DNA of 64,000 nucleotides from Alphaproteobacteria bacterium (GTDB lineage Bacteria; Pseudomonadota; Alphaproteobacteria; UBA8366), in assembly GCA_028281325.1 (NCBI GenBank), contig JANQKC010000029.1, positions 62,001-126,000 on the forward strand, written 5' to 3'. This document shows, one piece after another, positions 21,322 through 29,594 of this stretch (positions are counted from its first letter, which is position 1; the number at the start of each line of letters is the position of its first letter). A program made the position numbers and the translations under genes. Under the pieces are notes generated by a model, which was not told the origin of the DNA, searched no databases, and was given only the letters and a program-made list of their open reading frames with translations.

Positions 21322-22080
21322 ATGGCGTCGCTGCTGGCCGCCGACACCGCGGCGCAAAACGTCTACGGCGGTCGCCGTGCGGCGCGGCGCCCGATGCTCG
21401 ACACGCCGCCGGGACATGGCCGGTACTGCCCGGTCTGCCGATGCTGGTATCGGCGCTTCCTGCCCTTCGGCATACGACGGCGACGCCAGGCCCTGTGCCC
21501 CGGATGCGGCTCTCTCGAACGGCATCGCTACCTGTGGCTCTATCTGGAAACCGCACTCGGCGTTACGACGCGGCGCCTATCGGTTCTGCATGTCGCGCCG
21601 GAAGACGGTATCCGCCGCCGGCTGCAAGACTGCCGCGCGATCCGCTATACGTCGATCGATCTGCACGATCCCGGCGCGGCGACGACGATGGACGCCACGC
21701 GCCTTTCGTTCCGCGACCGCTCTTTCGACCTGATAATCTGTTGCCACGTCCTGGAACATGTCCAGGATGATCGCGCCGCAATGCAGGAATTCGCCCGGGT
21801 GCTACGGCCTGCCGGTCACGCCATCATCCTTGTCCCATTGGACAAGAACAGGCCGCAAACCTATGAAGACAAAACAATAACCGGCACGGAAGACCGCATG
21901 AAGGCGTTCGGCCATCCGTACCATGTGCGGGTGTGCGGGCGCGACTACGGCGATCGGATTGCCGCCAGCGGATTTAATGTCGCAACCGCCAGCAGCCGGA
22001 CGCTGTCCGCCCATACCCGCCGCTTCTATCGGATCAACCGATTGACCTTGTTCGATTGCCGGTTGCCGCCGATCAATTGA
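21322..22080 (+). CDS. Class I SAM-dependent methyltransferase with N-terminal zinc-ribbon-like motif
   Basis: About 252 residues from the ATG at 21322; GTG 21238 or TTG 21217 are possible longer starts and no ribosome-binding site decides. A Cys pattern CPVC...(about 25 residues)...CPGC precedes RHRYLWLYLE. The methyltransferase core follows: VLHVAPEDG (motif I-like), SIDLHDP, and FDLIICCHVLEHVQDD plus RVLRPAGHAIILVPLD (motifs IV-V). The C-terminal part is short. The CPVC/CPGC layout is seen in methyltransferases of surface polysaccharide regions, but the substrate here is unknown. Confidence 0.78.
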   Translation: MASLLAADTAAQNVYGGRRAARRPMLDTPPGHGRYCPVCRCWYRRFLPFGIRRRRQALCPGCGSLERHRYLWLYLETALGVTTRRLSVLHVAPEDGIRRRLQDCRAIRYTSIDLHDPGAATTMDATRLSFRDRSFDLIICCHVLEHVQDDRAAMQEFARVLRPAGHAIILVPLDKNRPQTYEDKTITGTEDRMKAFGHPYHVRVCGRDYGDRIAASGFNVATASSRTLSAHTRRFYRINRLTLFDCRLPPIN

Positions 22081-22094
22081 CGGCGCCGCGACAG

Positions 22095-22125
22095 AAAACG
22101 GCCCTTCGGAAGAACCGAAGGGCCG
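22095..22125 (-). terminator. Terminator hairpin for the leftward phasin gene
   Basis: An 11-bp perfect stem (22099-22109 with 22115-22125) has a 5-nt loop. On the minus strand it is followed by TTTTCTGT, fitting intrinsic termination of the phasin transcript. On the plus strand no T run follows, though the hairpin may also slow transcripts from the methyltransferase. Confidence 0.75.
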
Positions 22126-22165
22126 CCGTCGACAGAACCGGAATCCGGCTCGTCTATTCCCTATC

Positions 22166-22684
22166 TCAAGCCACCGGCTGCTTCAGGATGGTCTTGATAT
22201 TCTCGTTGACCTGATCCTGGATCGGCTCAAGCGCCTCGTTGGTGGCCTTCACCGTGATATCGTTGATCTTCTTGCCTTCGGCGACAAGCGTATCGATGCT
22301 CGCCTTCGTGTAGCCGGTCTGAACGTCGACAACGTCCTTCAACGTCTTGGCGGCAAACATGGCCTGCGCGGCTTCGACACCCGCCTCGGCGGAGACCTGG
22401 GCGAGATTGAAATACGCCTTGCCGATGGTTTCGGCGTTCTTGGCCCACAGGTTGCTGGCCTTCACGATGGCTTCGACGTTCTTTTGGCTCATAGCCGCCA
22501 TTTCGTCATACCCGTCCATGAGGGACTTGCTCGCCTTTTCCACCTGATCTTTGGTCATGGTAACCGCCTGTCCATAGGTTTCCGTAGAAGCTTTAACGAC
22601 TTGTTCGACTGTCTCCTTGCCCGCGGCAACGGCCTCTTCGACCTGCTTCAAATCAGCGCGGGCGGCTTTCGCTTTGGTAGCCAT
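22166..22684 (-). CDS. Phasin family protein (polyhydroxyalkanoate granule coat)
   Basis: A 172-residue, almost wholly helical protein without Cys. It has the phasin features: an amphipathic helix with EMAAMSQKNVEAIVKASNLWAKNAETIGKAYFNLAQ and AMFAAKTLKDVVDVQTGYTKASIDTLVAEGKKI. It coats PHA granules and limits their size. The ATG at 22684 has GGAG 7 nt upstream; an extension to 22822 is promoter sequence, not coding. No PHA synthase gene is in the window. A promoter flanked by repeated operators precedes it. Confidence 0.92.
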   Translation of the reverse strand: MATKAKAARADLKQVEEAVAAGKETVEQVVKASTETYGQAVTMTKDQVEKASKSLMDGYDEMAAMSQKNVEAIVKASNLWAKNAETIGKAYFNLAQVSAEAGVEAAQAMFAAKTLKDVVDVQTGYTKASIDTLVAEGKKINDITVKATNEALEPIQDQVNENIKTILKQPVA

Positions 22685-22775
22685 CTCAGTTCTCCGTCCT
22701 TCAGCTTTCCTATTCGTCAGCCTGACGCGTAAAACGATATGAAACTTTTCCGCGCGCCGGCTGCCAGTAGTTTTG

Positions 22776-22846
22776 TGCGATGCAGCATAAGCTGTATATG
22801 GCACTTTCCTTGACCATGTCAACTAATTTATTGCGGTGCAGCATAA
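22776..22846 (-). promoter_or_regulatory. Phasin promoter flanked by PhaR-type operator repeats
   Basis: On the minus strand TTGACA (22822-22817) and TATACA (22798-22793) are 18 bp apart, a good sigma-70 promoter. Two 15-bp direct repeats differing by one base (TGCGATGCAGCATAA at 22776-22790, TGCGGTGCAGCATAA at 22832-22846) lie on either side, one over the expected start site and one upstream of -35. Each holds TGC-N3-GCA, close to the CTGC-N3-GCAG site reported for alphaproteobacterial PhaR. A third TGC-N3-GCA is at 22854-22862. Confidence 0.7.
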
Positions 22847-23129
22847 TTTATTTTGCGCCGCACCTGGGAGACTCCCTTCCTATTTCCCCGCCGGTAATCC
22901 GTTGACTCCCGCCGCCGTCACTGACGTCCAAAGAACTACATCGTAAGAATTACTAGCAGCGAAAGGATTGCAGAAGGTACGATATGGAGTTAACCAGTCA
23001 CAGTTAAACTTATATTGCGAAATCAGCGAGATATCAGCCAAGAGCCGATAGACAATTAACGATAACTTTATTACGTTCCTTTAGAGTTTGGCGAAATCGA
23101 ATCTATCGGATTCGGTAAATAGGGAAAAC

Positions 23130-24365
23130 ATGACCGTCTTATTGGGGAAATCGGCAAATATAGGCCATATTCTTAGATATGGTTTTATTTCCTTAGTTTT
23201 TGCCGCCGTTGCGCTGGCCTCTGTCTCCGTGCAGGCGCGTTATGCCTCGATCGTGGTGGATTACGAGACGGGCAAAGTCCTGCATTCCGTCAATGCCGAT
23301 ACGCGCAACTACCCCGCATCCTTGACCAAGATGATGACGATCTACCTGGCCTTCGAAGCCGTGAAAACCGGCAAACTCACCATGGACCAGCGGTTGACCG
23401 TATCGGCGCGCGCGGCCGGCGCGCGCCCCTCCAAGCTGGGCTTGAGGAAAGGCGAGACCATAACGGTGCGGGACGCCATCTTGGCCCTCATCACGAAGTC
23501 GGCCAATGACGTAGCGGTCGTCGTCGCCGAAGCCCTCAGCGGCACGGAGCGTAATTTCGGCGTCCTGATGACCAAGAAAGCCCGCGAACTCGGCATGAAA
23601 CGGACGAATTTCCGGAATGCCTCAGGATTGCCGAACCGCCGGCAGCTCTCGACGGCGCGGGATATGTCCAAGCTTGCGCGGCGGCTGCTCACGGACTTCC
23701 CCGCTCAGTACCGGATGTTCTCGACGAAACAGTTCGAGTTCAAGGGCCGCAAATTCAGGAATCATAACTCGCTGTTGGTCGACTACCCCGGCGCCGATGG
23801 CATGAAAACCGGCTATACCCGCGCTTCCGGATTCAATCTCGTGGTGTCGGCGCGCCGAAACGGGCATCGCATCATCGGTGTCGTCTTCGGCGGTAAGTCG
23901 GCGAAATCGCGGAACAGGCACATGCGCCGACTGTTGAACCGCAGCTTCGCGAAGCTGACGCCGGAGAAACCCAAGACCGGCACCGTCGCGGCGCAAAAAC
24001 CGAAGAAACCGATCTCCACCCCGGCCACCACCCTGGCGATGTCGGTCCCGAAACCGCTTCGCAAGCCATCCGCCCCGCGGCTGCAAAGCACGGGCGGCAA
24101 GGCCGGATGGTCGATCCAGGTCGGCGCCTTCAGGAACAAGGCCCCGGCCCGACAGGCCGCCAAACAGGCCGCACGGCAACTGCAACGCAAGCATCGCGGC
24201 ACGCGCGTCCAAATCCTGCCGACCAAGCTAGGGGATGAATTGATCTACCGGGCGCGCCTCGTGGGTCTGTCGCAGAACTCCGCCACCGAGGCTTGCCGGC
24301 AGTTGAAAAGCCGCCGCGTAAGCTGCGTCCCGGTGCCGCCCAAACCGAGCGACGCCAACTCCTGA
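23130..24365 (+). CDS. D-alanyl-D-alanine carboxypeptidase (S11) with SPOR domain
   Basis: About 411 residues. An N-terminal hydrophobic segment (LRYGFISLVFAAVALASVSVQA) exports it. The penicillin-binding fold carries all three motifs: SLTK (SxxK), SAN (SxN) and KTG (GMKTGYT). A basic Pro/Lys-rich linker (about 285-330) leads to a C-terminal SPOR domain (WSIQVGAFRNKAPARQAA...YRARLVGL), which binds denuded peptidoglycan at division sites. It trims pentapeptide stems, probably at the septum. I chose ATG 23130 (AGGGA 4 nt upstream) over TTG 23088. Confidence 0.93.
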   Translation: MTVLLGKSANIGHILRYGFISLVFAAVALASVSVQARYASIVVDYETGKVLHSVNADTRNYPASLTKMMTIYLAFEAVKTGKLTMDQRLTVSARAAGARPSKLGLRKGETITVRDAILALITKSANDVAVVVAEALSGTERNFGVLMTKKARELGMKRTNFRNASGLPNRRQLSTARDMSKLARRLLTDFPAQYRMFSTKQFEFKGRKFRNHNSLLVDYPGADGMKTGYTRASGFNLVVSARRNGHRIIGVVFGGKSAKSRNRHMRRLLNRSFAKLTPEKPKTGTVAAQKPKKPISTPATTLAMSVPKPLRKPSAPRLQSTGGKAGWSIQVGAFRNKAPARQAAKQAARQLQRKHRGTRVQILPTKLGDELIYRARLVGLSQNSATEACRQLKSRRVSCVPVPPKPSDANS

Positions 24366-24366
24366 C

Positions 24367-25749
24367 TTACATCGCCGGCGGCTCCAGGCCGCTCTCGCGA
24401 AGATGACCGGAGACGGTGGCCTTGACCCGCTCCAATCCTTCCTCGCTCGACGATTCACACCGAATAACCAGCACGTTCTGCGTATTCGACGCCCGCAGAA
24501 GCCACCATCCGTCCGGGGTCTTCACGCGAATGCCGTCGAGGGTGGACACATTGTCCCGATCGGTCGACAGCAAGCGCTCGCGGATCTCTTCGACCAGTGG
24601 GAACTTGTTTTCCTCAGGAACTTCCAACCGGATCTCCGGCGTGTTGCGCACCGACGGCAGCGAATCGCGAATGGCCGCCATGGTCATGCCCGACCGGGCG
24701 ACGATGTCGATCAACCGAACCGCCGCATAGAGCGCGTCGTCATAGCCGTAGTACCCGTCGCCGAAGAAGATATGGCCGCTCATCTCGCCGGCCAGCGCCG
24801 CGTCCAATTCCACCATCTTGGATTTGATGATCGAATGACCGGTGGGGCTCATGACGGGGTTGCCGCCCAGCCGCTCGACTTCCTCGAACAGCACGTCGCT
24901 CGCCTTGACGTCGGCGATGATGGTCGCGCCCGGCACCCGTTCGATCAGGTCGCGGGCCAGAACGGTCAGGATTTGATCGCCCCAGAGCACCCGTCCCTGG
25001 CCGTCGACAACGCCGATCCGGTCGCCGTCGCCGTCGAAGGCGACGCCAAGGTCGCAGCCTTGCGCTTTGACCGCATCCTGCAATTGGACCAGGTTTTCTT
25101 CCACCGTCGGATCGGGATGATGCGCCGGAAACGTGCCGTCGACGACCTCGTTCAAGAGGACGTGCTCGCCGGGCAACTGGGCTGTCAGCCGCGCCATGAT
25201 CGCCGCGGCGGCGCCGTTCCCGCCGTCCCACGCCACCTTGAGGCCACGCTCGGCCCGGTAATCCTGCCGGACCCGGTCGATATACTGCTGTGAAATGTCG
25301 AGATCGGTGACCGTGCCTTCGCCGGCATGCCAGTCGGCCGCGGCGGCGCGCTGGCCAAGCGCCTGAATGGCGTCGCCCCAAAACGGCGCCTTGCCCATCA
25401 CCATCTTGAAACCATTGAAATGCGACGGGTTATGCGACCCCGTGACCATGATCCCGCCATCGGCGCCGAGCGTGCGCGCGGCGTAATACAGCATCGGCGT
25501 CGGCCCCAAGCCGATCCGGGTGACGTCGATGCCGGTCGAGGCCAGGCCTTCGATCAGGTTTTCCGACAACTCCGGCGAACTCAGCCGTCCGTCGAAGCAA
25601 ACCGCGACCGTGGAGCCGCCCTGATCGCGCACGGTGCTGCCGAATGTCCGGCCCAGCGCCAGCGCATCTGCCGCGGTGAGGGTTTCGCCGACAATGCCGC
25701 GAATATCGTATTCGCGTAGAATCGTCGAATTGAACCGATGCCCCGCCAT
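24367..25749 (-). CDS. Phosphomannomutase / phosphoglucomutase
   Basis: A 460-residue alpha-D-phosphohexomutase. It has the phosphoserine loop TGSHNPSHFNG, the metal loop DGDGDRIGV, the sugar-specificity loop GEMSGHIFF and the phosphate loop RASNTQNVLVIR. The second and third loops match AlgC/ManB enzymes acting on both mannose and glucose phosphates. It overlaps the ugd stop by one base (TGATG) and closes the leftward galU-ugd-pgm group. It probably supplies glucose-1-phosphate for GalU. Confidence 0.94.
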   Translation of the reverse strand: MAGHRFNSTILREYDIRGIVGETLTAADALALGRTFGSTVRDQGGSTVAVCFDGRLSSPELSENLIEGLASTGIDVTRIGLGPTPMLYYAARTLGADGGIMVTGSHNPSHFNGFKMVMGKAPFWGDAIQALGQRAAAADWHAGEGTVTDLDISQQYIDRVRQDYRAERGLKVAWDGGNGAAAAIMARLTAQLPGEHVLLNEVVDGTFPAHHPDPTVEENLVQLQDAVKAQGCDLGVAFDGDGDRIGVVDGQGRVLWGDQILTVLARDLIERVPGATIIADVKASDVLFEEVERLGGNPVMSPTGHSIIKSKMVELDAALAGEMSGHIFFGDGYYGYDDALYAAVRLIDIVARSGMTMAAIRDSLPSVRNTPEIRLEVPEENKFPLVEEIRERLLSTDRDNVSTLDGIRVKTPDGWWLLRASNTQNVLVIRCESSSEEGLERVKATVSGHLRESGLEPPAM

Positions 25750-27095
25750 CAGGCCGACCGTTCCTGCTTGACCTCGACATCCTCATCCACCGTCGGCCGG
25801 CCGATCGAGTGGTAGTCGAAGCCCTTGCCGATCATCTCGTCGGGATTGTAGACATTCCGCAAATCGACCATCACCGGCGCGGACATCAGTTCCTTGACCC
25901 GGTCCAGATTGAGCGACCGGAACTCGTTCCACTCCGTCACCAGCGCGATCACGTCCGACCCCTTGATCGCCTCATAGGCATCGGGGCACCAATCAACATC
26001 GGAAATGACCTTCCTGGCCTCGTCCATGCCGGCCGGATCGTAGACCCGCACCCGGGCGCCCTGCGCCTGCAGCGCCGCAATGATGTCGATACTCGGGCTT
26101 TCCCGCATATCGTCGGTGTTCGGCTTGAAGGTGAGCCCCAGCATGCCGACGGTCTTGCCCTTCACGTCGCCCGCGCACGCGGCGAGGATCCGGTCCGCCA
26201 TCGCTTTCTTGCGCTCGGCATTCACCGTGACGACGGAATCGACGATCCGCATCGGCACGCCGGCGTCCTGCGCCGTCCGTACCAACGCCAAGGTATCCTT
26301 GGGGAAACACGACCCGCCATACCCCGGCCCGGGATGCAGGAACTTGCGGCCGATGCGCCCATCGAGGCCGATGCCCCGCGCCACGTCGTGGACATCCGCG
26401 CCGACCTGCTCGCAAAGATCGGCCACTTCGTTGATGAAGGTGATCTTGGTCGCCAGGAACGCGTTGGTGGCGTACTTGACCAGTTCGGCGGTCTCCCGCT
26501 TGGTGAACAGGATCGGCGTCTCGATCAGCGACAACGGCCGGTAGAGGGCGCGCATGACCTCCTGGGCGCGCTCGCTCTTGGTGCCGATCACCACGCGGTC
26601 GGGCCGCATGAAATCCTCGATCGCAGCGCCTTCCCGCAGGAATTCGGGGTTCGACACCACGTCGATCTCCGCGTCGGGCCGCACTTCGCGGACGATCCGG
26701 TCGACCTCCTTGCCGGTGCCCACCGGGACCGTCGATTTGGTGACGATTACCGTGTATCCGTCGAGCGCCGCGGCGATCTGCCGCGCGGCCTCGTAGACGA
26801 AGCTGAGATCGGCATGGCCGTCGCCCCGCCGGCTCGGCGTCCCGACCGCGATGAATACGGCATCGGCCGGACCGACCGCCGCCTTCAGATCGGTCGTAAA
26901 CGTCAGCCGACCCGCATCCGAATTCACCTTGACCAGATCGTCGAGGCCTGGCTCGTAGATCGGCACGTCGCCGTTCTGCAAGCGCTGAATCTTATTTTCG
27001 TCCATGTCGACGCAGGTCACGTCGATCCCGAACTCCGAGAAACAAGCGCCGGAGACGAGCCCAACATACCCGGTACCAATCATTGCAATTCGCAT
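25749..27095 (-). CDS. ugd: UDP-glucose 6-dehydrogenase
   Basis: A 448-residue NAD-dependent dehydrogenase. It opens with GTGYVGLVSGACFSEFG (Rossmann). It has TKSTVPVGTG, NPEFLREGAAI, KYATNAFLATKITFINE and the catalytic-Cys loop GPGYGGSCFPKDTLAL. It oxidises UDP-glucose to UDP-glucuronate for exopolysaccharide or lipid decoration. It lies between galU (81 bp upstream) and the phosphomutase (1-bp overlap), so all three are likely co-transcribed. Confidence 0.96.
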   Translation of the reverse strand: MRIAMIGTGYVGLVSGACFSEFGIDVTCVDMDENKIQRLQNGDVPIYEPGLDDLVKVNSDAGRLTFTTDLKAAVGPADAVFIAVGTPSRRGDGHADLSFVYEAARQIAAALDGYTVIVTKSTVPVGTGKEVDRIVREVRPDAEIDVVSNPEFLREGAAIEDFMRPDRVVIGTKSERAQEVMRALYRPLSLIETPILFTKRETAELVKYATNAFLATKITFINEVADLCEQVGADVHDVARGIGLDGRIGRKFLHPGPGYGGSCFPKDTLALVRTAQDAGVPMRIVDSVVTVNAERKKAMADRILAACAGDVKGKTVGMLGLTFKPNTDDMRESPSIDIIAALQAQGARVRVYDPAGMDEARKVISDVDWCPDAYEAIKGSDVIALVTEWNEFRSLNLDRVKELMSAPVMVDLRNVYNPDEMIGKGFDYHSIGRPTVDEDVEVKQERSA

Positions 27096-27176
27096 GAAAA
27101 AATCCCTTGAACTGACGAAAACAGCGCGCGGCCTGCCGTACTCAACAACGTATCAACCACCAGCGGCGCTGTTCGT

Positions 27177-28055
27177 TTAAGTCTTGTCCGTATACCGAGA
27201 CAGCACGCCCTTTACGGACTCTCCTAGATCGCTCCTCGCGAGAGCGAAGGCGATATTCGCCTCCAAAAACCCAACCTTGTCGCCGCAGTCGAACCGCCGC
27301 CCCTCGAACCGCAACCCATGGAACGGCGTCTCGCCGATCGTCGTGGCCATTGCATCCGTCAACTGAATCTCGCCGCCCGCGCCCTGCTCCTGCTTGCTAA
27401 GGTGATCGAATACTTCCGGACGCAAGACGTAACGGCCGATAATCGACAACGTGGACGGCGCCTCCGCCGGGGCCGGTTTTTCCACCAACCCCTTGACCGA
27501 CGCAAGGCGGCCATCGTCGCTTGCAATGTCTAAGATTCCGTAACGATCCGTCTGATCGCTCGGGACATCCATGACCGCGACCACACTGCCGCCGGTTTCG
27601 CCATGTATGTCCACCAGTTGCTTCAGGCAGGGCGTATCCGCCATCACCAGGTCGTCCGCCAAAAGCACCGCAAACGGCTCATCGGCAACGAAATCCCGGG
27701 CGCACCACACGGCATGGCCCAGGCCCAGCGGCTGCATCTGGCGGGTGTAGGCGATCTGCCCGGGTTTCGGCAGCCAACTCTGCATCATGTCGAGAAGGTC
27801 CGACTTGCCGCGCTCGGACAAGGTCTGATCCAACTCGTACGACACATCGAAATGGTCCTCGATGGCGTGTTTGCCGCGCCCGGTCACGAATATGAACTCT
27901 TCGATGCCGGCCGCTGCGGCTTCTTCAACCGCATATTGTATTAGGGGCTTATCCACGACCGGGAGCATTTCCTTGGGTAAGGCCTTGGTCGCCGGTAAGA
28001 AACGGGTCCCGAGCCCACCAACGGGGAATATTGCTTTTCGTACTTTTTGGGTCAT
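27177..28055 (-). CDS. galU: UTP--glucose-1-phosphate uridylyltransferase
   Basis: A 292-residue nucleotidyltransferase. It has the N-terminal FPVGGLGTRFLPATKALPKEMLP signature, the VDKPLIQYAVEEAAAAGIEE segment, FAVLLADDLV metal site and the VEKP and GGEIQLTDA segments. It makes UDP-glucose, the substrate of the next gene, ugd. It heads the leftward nucleotide-sugar group. Confidence 0.96.
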   Translation of the reverse strand: MTQKVRKAIFPVGGLGTRFLPATKALPKEMLPVVDKPLIQYAVEEAAAAGIEEFIFVTGRGKHAIEDHFDVSYELDQTLSERGKSDLLDMMQSWLPKPGQIAYTRQMQPLGLGHAVWCARDFVADEPFAVLLADDLVMADTPCLKQLVDIHGETGGSVVAVMDVPSDQTDRYGILDIASDDGRLASVKGLVEKPAPAEAPSTLSIIGRYVLRPEVFDHLSKQEQGAGGEIQLTDAMATTIGETPFHGLRFEGRRFDCGDKVGFLEANIAFALARSDLGESVKGVLSRYTDKT

Positions 28056-28143
28056 TCGGACGATATTATTTCACAATTATGAGCCGTTGTTCTGGCCTAT
28101 GTGCCATAAGCCCATAATGCGCGCAACCACCACCGATAGGATA

Positions 28144-28866
28144 CTATCGGTCACCAAGTAGTACCTCTTTCGCCTCATTAATCCGCGCCGCGAGATAGTC
28201 CGATCCGCCGCGGTCCGGATGGAACTTCTGCATCAACTGGCGGTGCGCGATTTTAATGTCTTCTTCAGACGGATTGGAAGAGAGACCAAGAATATCAAGC
28301 GCTTCATTGTAAGACATTGGGCCGGTCGATCCGGGCGCGCTCCCGGCATCGGAGGCGCCGCCCGCACTCCCGCCCATCCGGTCGCGCCAGGATGCATCAT
28401 GCATCCGGTCCAGATAGGCCTGCAGCACCTGGGCCGACTGCTCGTCCGCCGCCAGCGCCTCGCGGTAGACCACAATAACCGCGTCGAGGCTCAGGGCCGA
28501 TAACTGCTTTCCAGCATGCGCGCCCTCCTGGATCATGCCGTCCATCTCGCCCGTGTCGTGGTTGAGTTGCATGATGACGAAGCGGGTGCGCACTTCGGAC
28601 AATTGGCCTTCCCGCGGCCCCCGTGCGGCCTTGAACGCGGTCCGCATCCGCCGGAACCGGGCGAGCCACGGAAGAAGAAAAGCCAGCGCGGCAAAGAGAA
28701 AATGGAACCGCCCGGTCGCCGCCATCACCAGCAGGAAGGCCACCGCGAGACCGAGGCCGACCCATCGCAGGGCTTGCAGGACCGCGCGCGGGTCCGCCCG
28801 AACGAACCACCGTAGCAACAGCGCTCCGCCGATGATCGCAGCCAGCGTTAAGAGCACCCACGGCAT
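28144..28866 (-). CDS. Membrane-anchored DnaJ-domain protein
   Basis: A 240-residue protein. Two N-terminal membrane helices (about 3-20 and 35-68) are followed by a cytoplasmic region with LSEVRTRFVIMQLNHDTGEMDG. A Gly/Ser linker (about 168-185) leads to a J domain at the very C-terminus (YNEALDILGLSSNPSEEDIKIAHRQLMQKFHPDRGGSDYLAARINEAKE) with the HPD motif. The short J domain ending in HPDRGGSD resembles Pam18/Tim14. It should stimulate DnaK at the membrane. It is last in a leftward group with mipZ and a VWA gene. Confidence 0.87.
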   Translation of the reverse strand: MPWVLLTLAAIIGGALLLRWFVRADPRAVLQALRWVGLGLAVAFLLVMAATGRFHFLFAALAFLLPWLARFRRMRTAFKAARGPREGQLSEVRTRFVIMQLNHDTGEMDGMIQEGAHAGKQLSALSLDAVIVVYREALAADEQSAQVLQAYLDRMHDASWRDRMGGSAGGASDAGSAPGSTGPMSYNEALDILGLSSNPSEEDIKIAHRQLMQKFHPDRGGSDYLAARINEAKEVLLGDR

Positions 28867-28871
28867 ACCGG

Positions 28872-29576
28872 CTAGGTCTTACCGCCGAGTTGATGCGTGA
28901 GCCGGAGCGCCGCGCCGCCCTGCTTCTCGCCGTAGTCGAGCAGCGCCTGGCGTCCCCCCGCCGCGTAGACGGCGACCGCCGCCAGCAGGTCGCGCAATTG
29001 CTGGGCGCTGGCGGCATCGAAGGGACAATAGGCGCCGCCGGAAAGCCGCGCGATCTGCTCGAAGCATCGCCGGACCAGGGGATCATTGCCTTCCTGAAAC
29101 ACGAAAACCGGAACGCCAAGCAATCCAAGTTCACCGGCGTTGTGGCAGACCTCGTCGATATCTTCCTCCATCGCGTCGCCGACGAACACCATCGCATCGA
29201 CCTTCTGCTTCTCGGATTCCTTCTTGGCGTGCCGCAGCACTTTCCGGATCTGGGTCTGACCGCCGAGGCAGCGCACGCTCGTCATCAATCGCAACAGGTC
29301 GGCGGCATTGGCGGCCCATCGGCTGGCCCGGCATTCACCGAAGCCCCGGTAGTATAGGAGCTGCACCTCGAGGCCCCCCAGCGCCGCGGTTTCCGTGAAC
29401 ATCTCGCCTTGAATCTGACAGGCCTGGTCCCAGCTCGGCTCCCGGCTCGCCGTGGCGTCCATGGCGAAGATCAGCCGCCCACGCTGGCCGGCCGGTTTCG
29501 CCGACGCCGTGGTCGCAACCTTATTCAGGAAATCCGCGACGTCGGTCGTGGACGAGGCTTTGGGCAGTTTGCTCAT
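28872..29576 (-). CDS. VWA-like domain protein
   Basis: A 234-residue protein. After a short N-terminus the core starts RLIFAMDATASREPSW, where DATAS takes the place of the metal-binding DxSxS motif. It continues with VQLLYYRGFGECRASRW, TQIRKVLRHAKKE and VDAMVFVGDAMEEDID, as in von Willebrand A folds. It has no signal peptide and is probably cytoplasmic. It lies 5 bp before the J-domain gene and 18 bp after mipZ, so a role near division or chaperoning is possible; its function is unknown. Confidence 0.8.
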   Translation of the reverse strand: MSKLPKASSTTDVADFLNKVATTASAKPAGQRGRLIFAMDATASREPSWDQACQIQGEMFTETAALGGLEVQLLYYRGFGECRASRWAANAADLLRLMTSVRCLGGQTQIRKVLRHAKKESEKQKVDAMVFVGDAMEEDIDEVCHNAGELGLLGVPVFVFQEGNDPLVRRCFEQIARLSGGAYCPFDAASAQQLRDLLAAVAVYAAGGRQALLDYGEKQGGAALRLTHQLGGKT

Positions 29577-29594
29577 ACCCCATCATATAGGGTC

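Noticed and set aside
22685-22822. N-terminal extension of the phasin
   Set aside because: It covers the -10 element and an operator repeat, and the ATG at 22684 has a good ribosome-binding site.
22991-23020. CtrA-type TTAA-N7-TTAA site before the carboxypeptidase gene
   Set aside because: The two TTAA elements are 10 bp apart, not 7.
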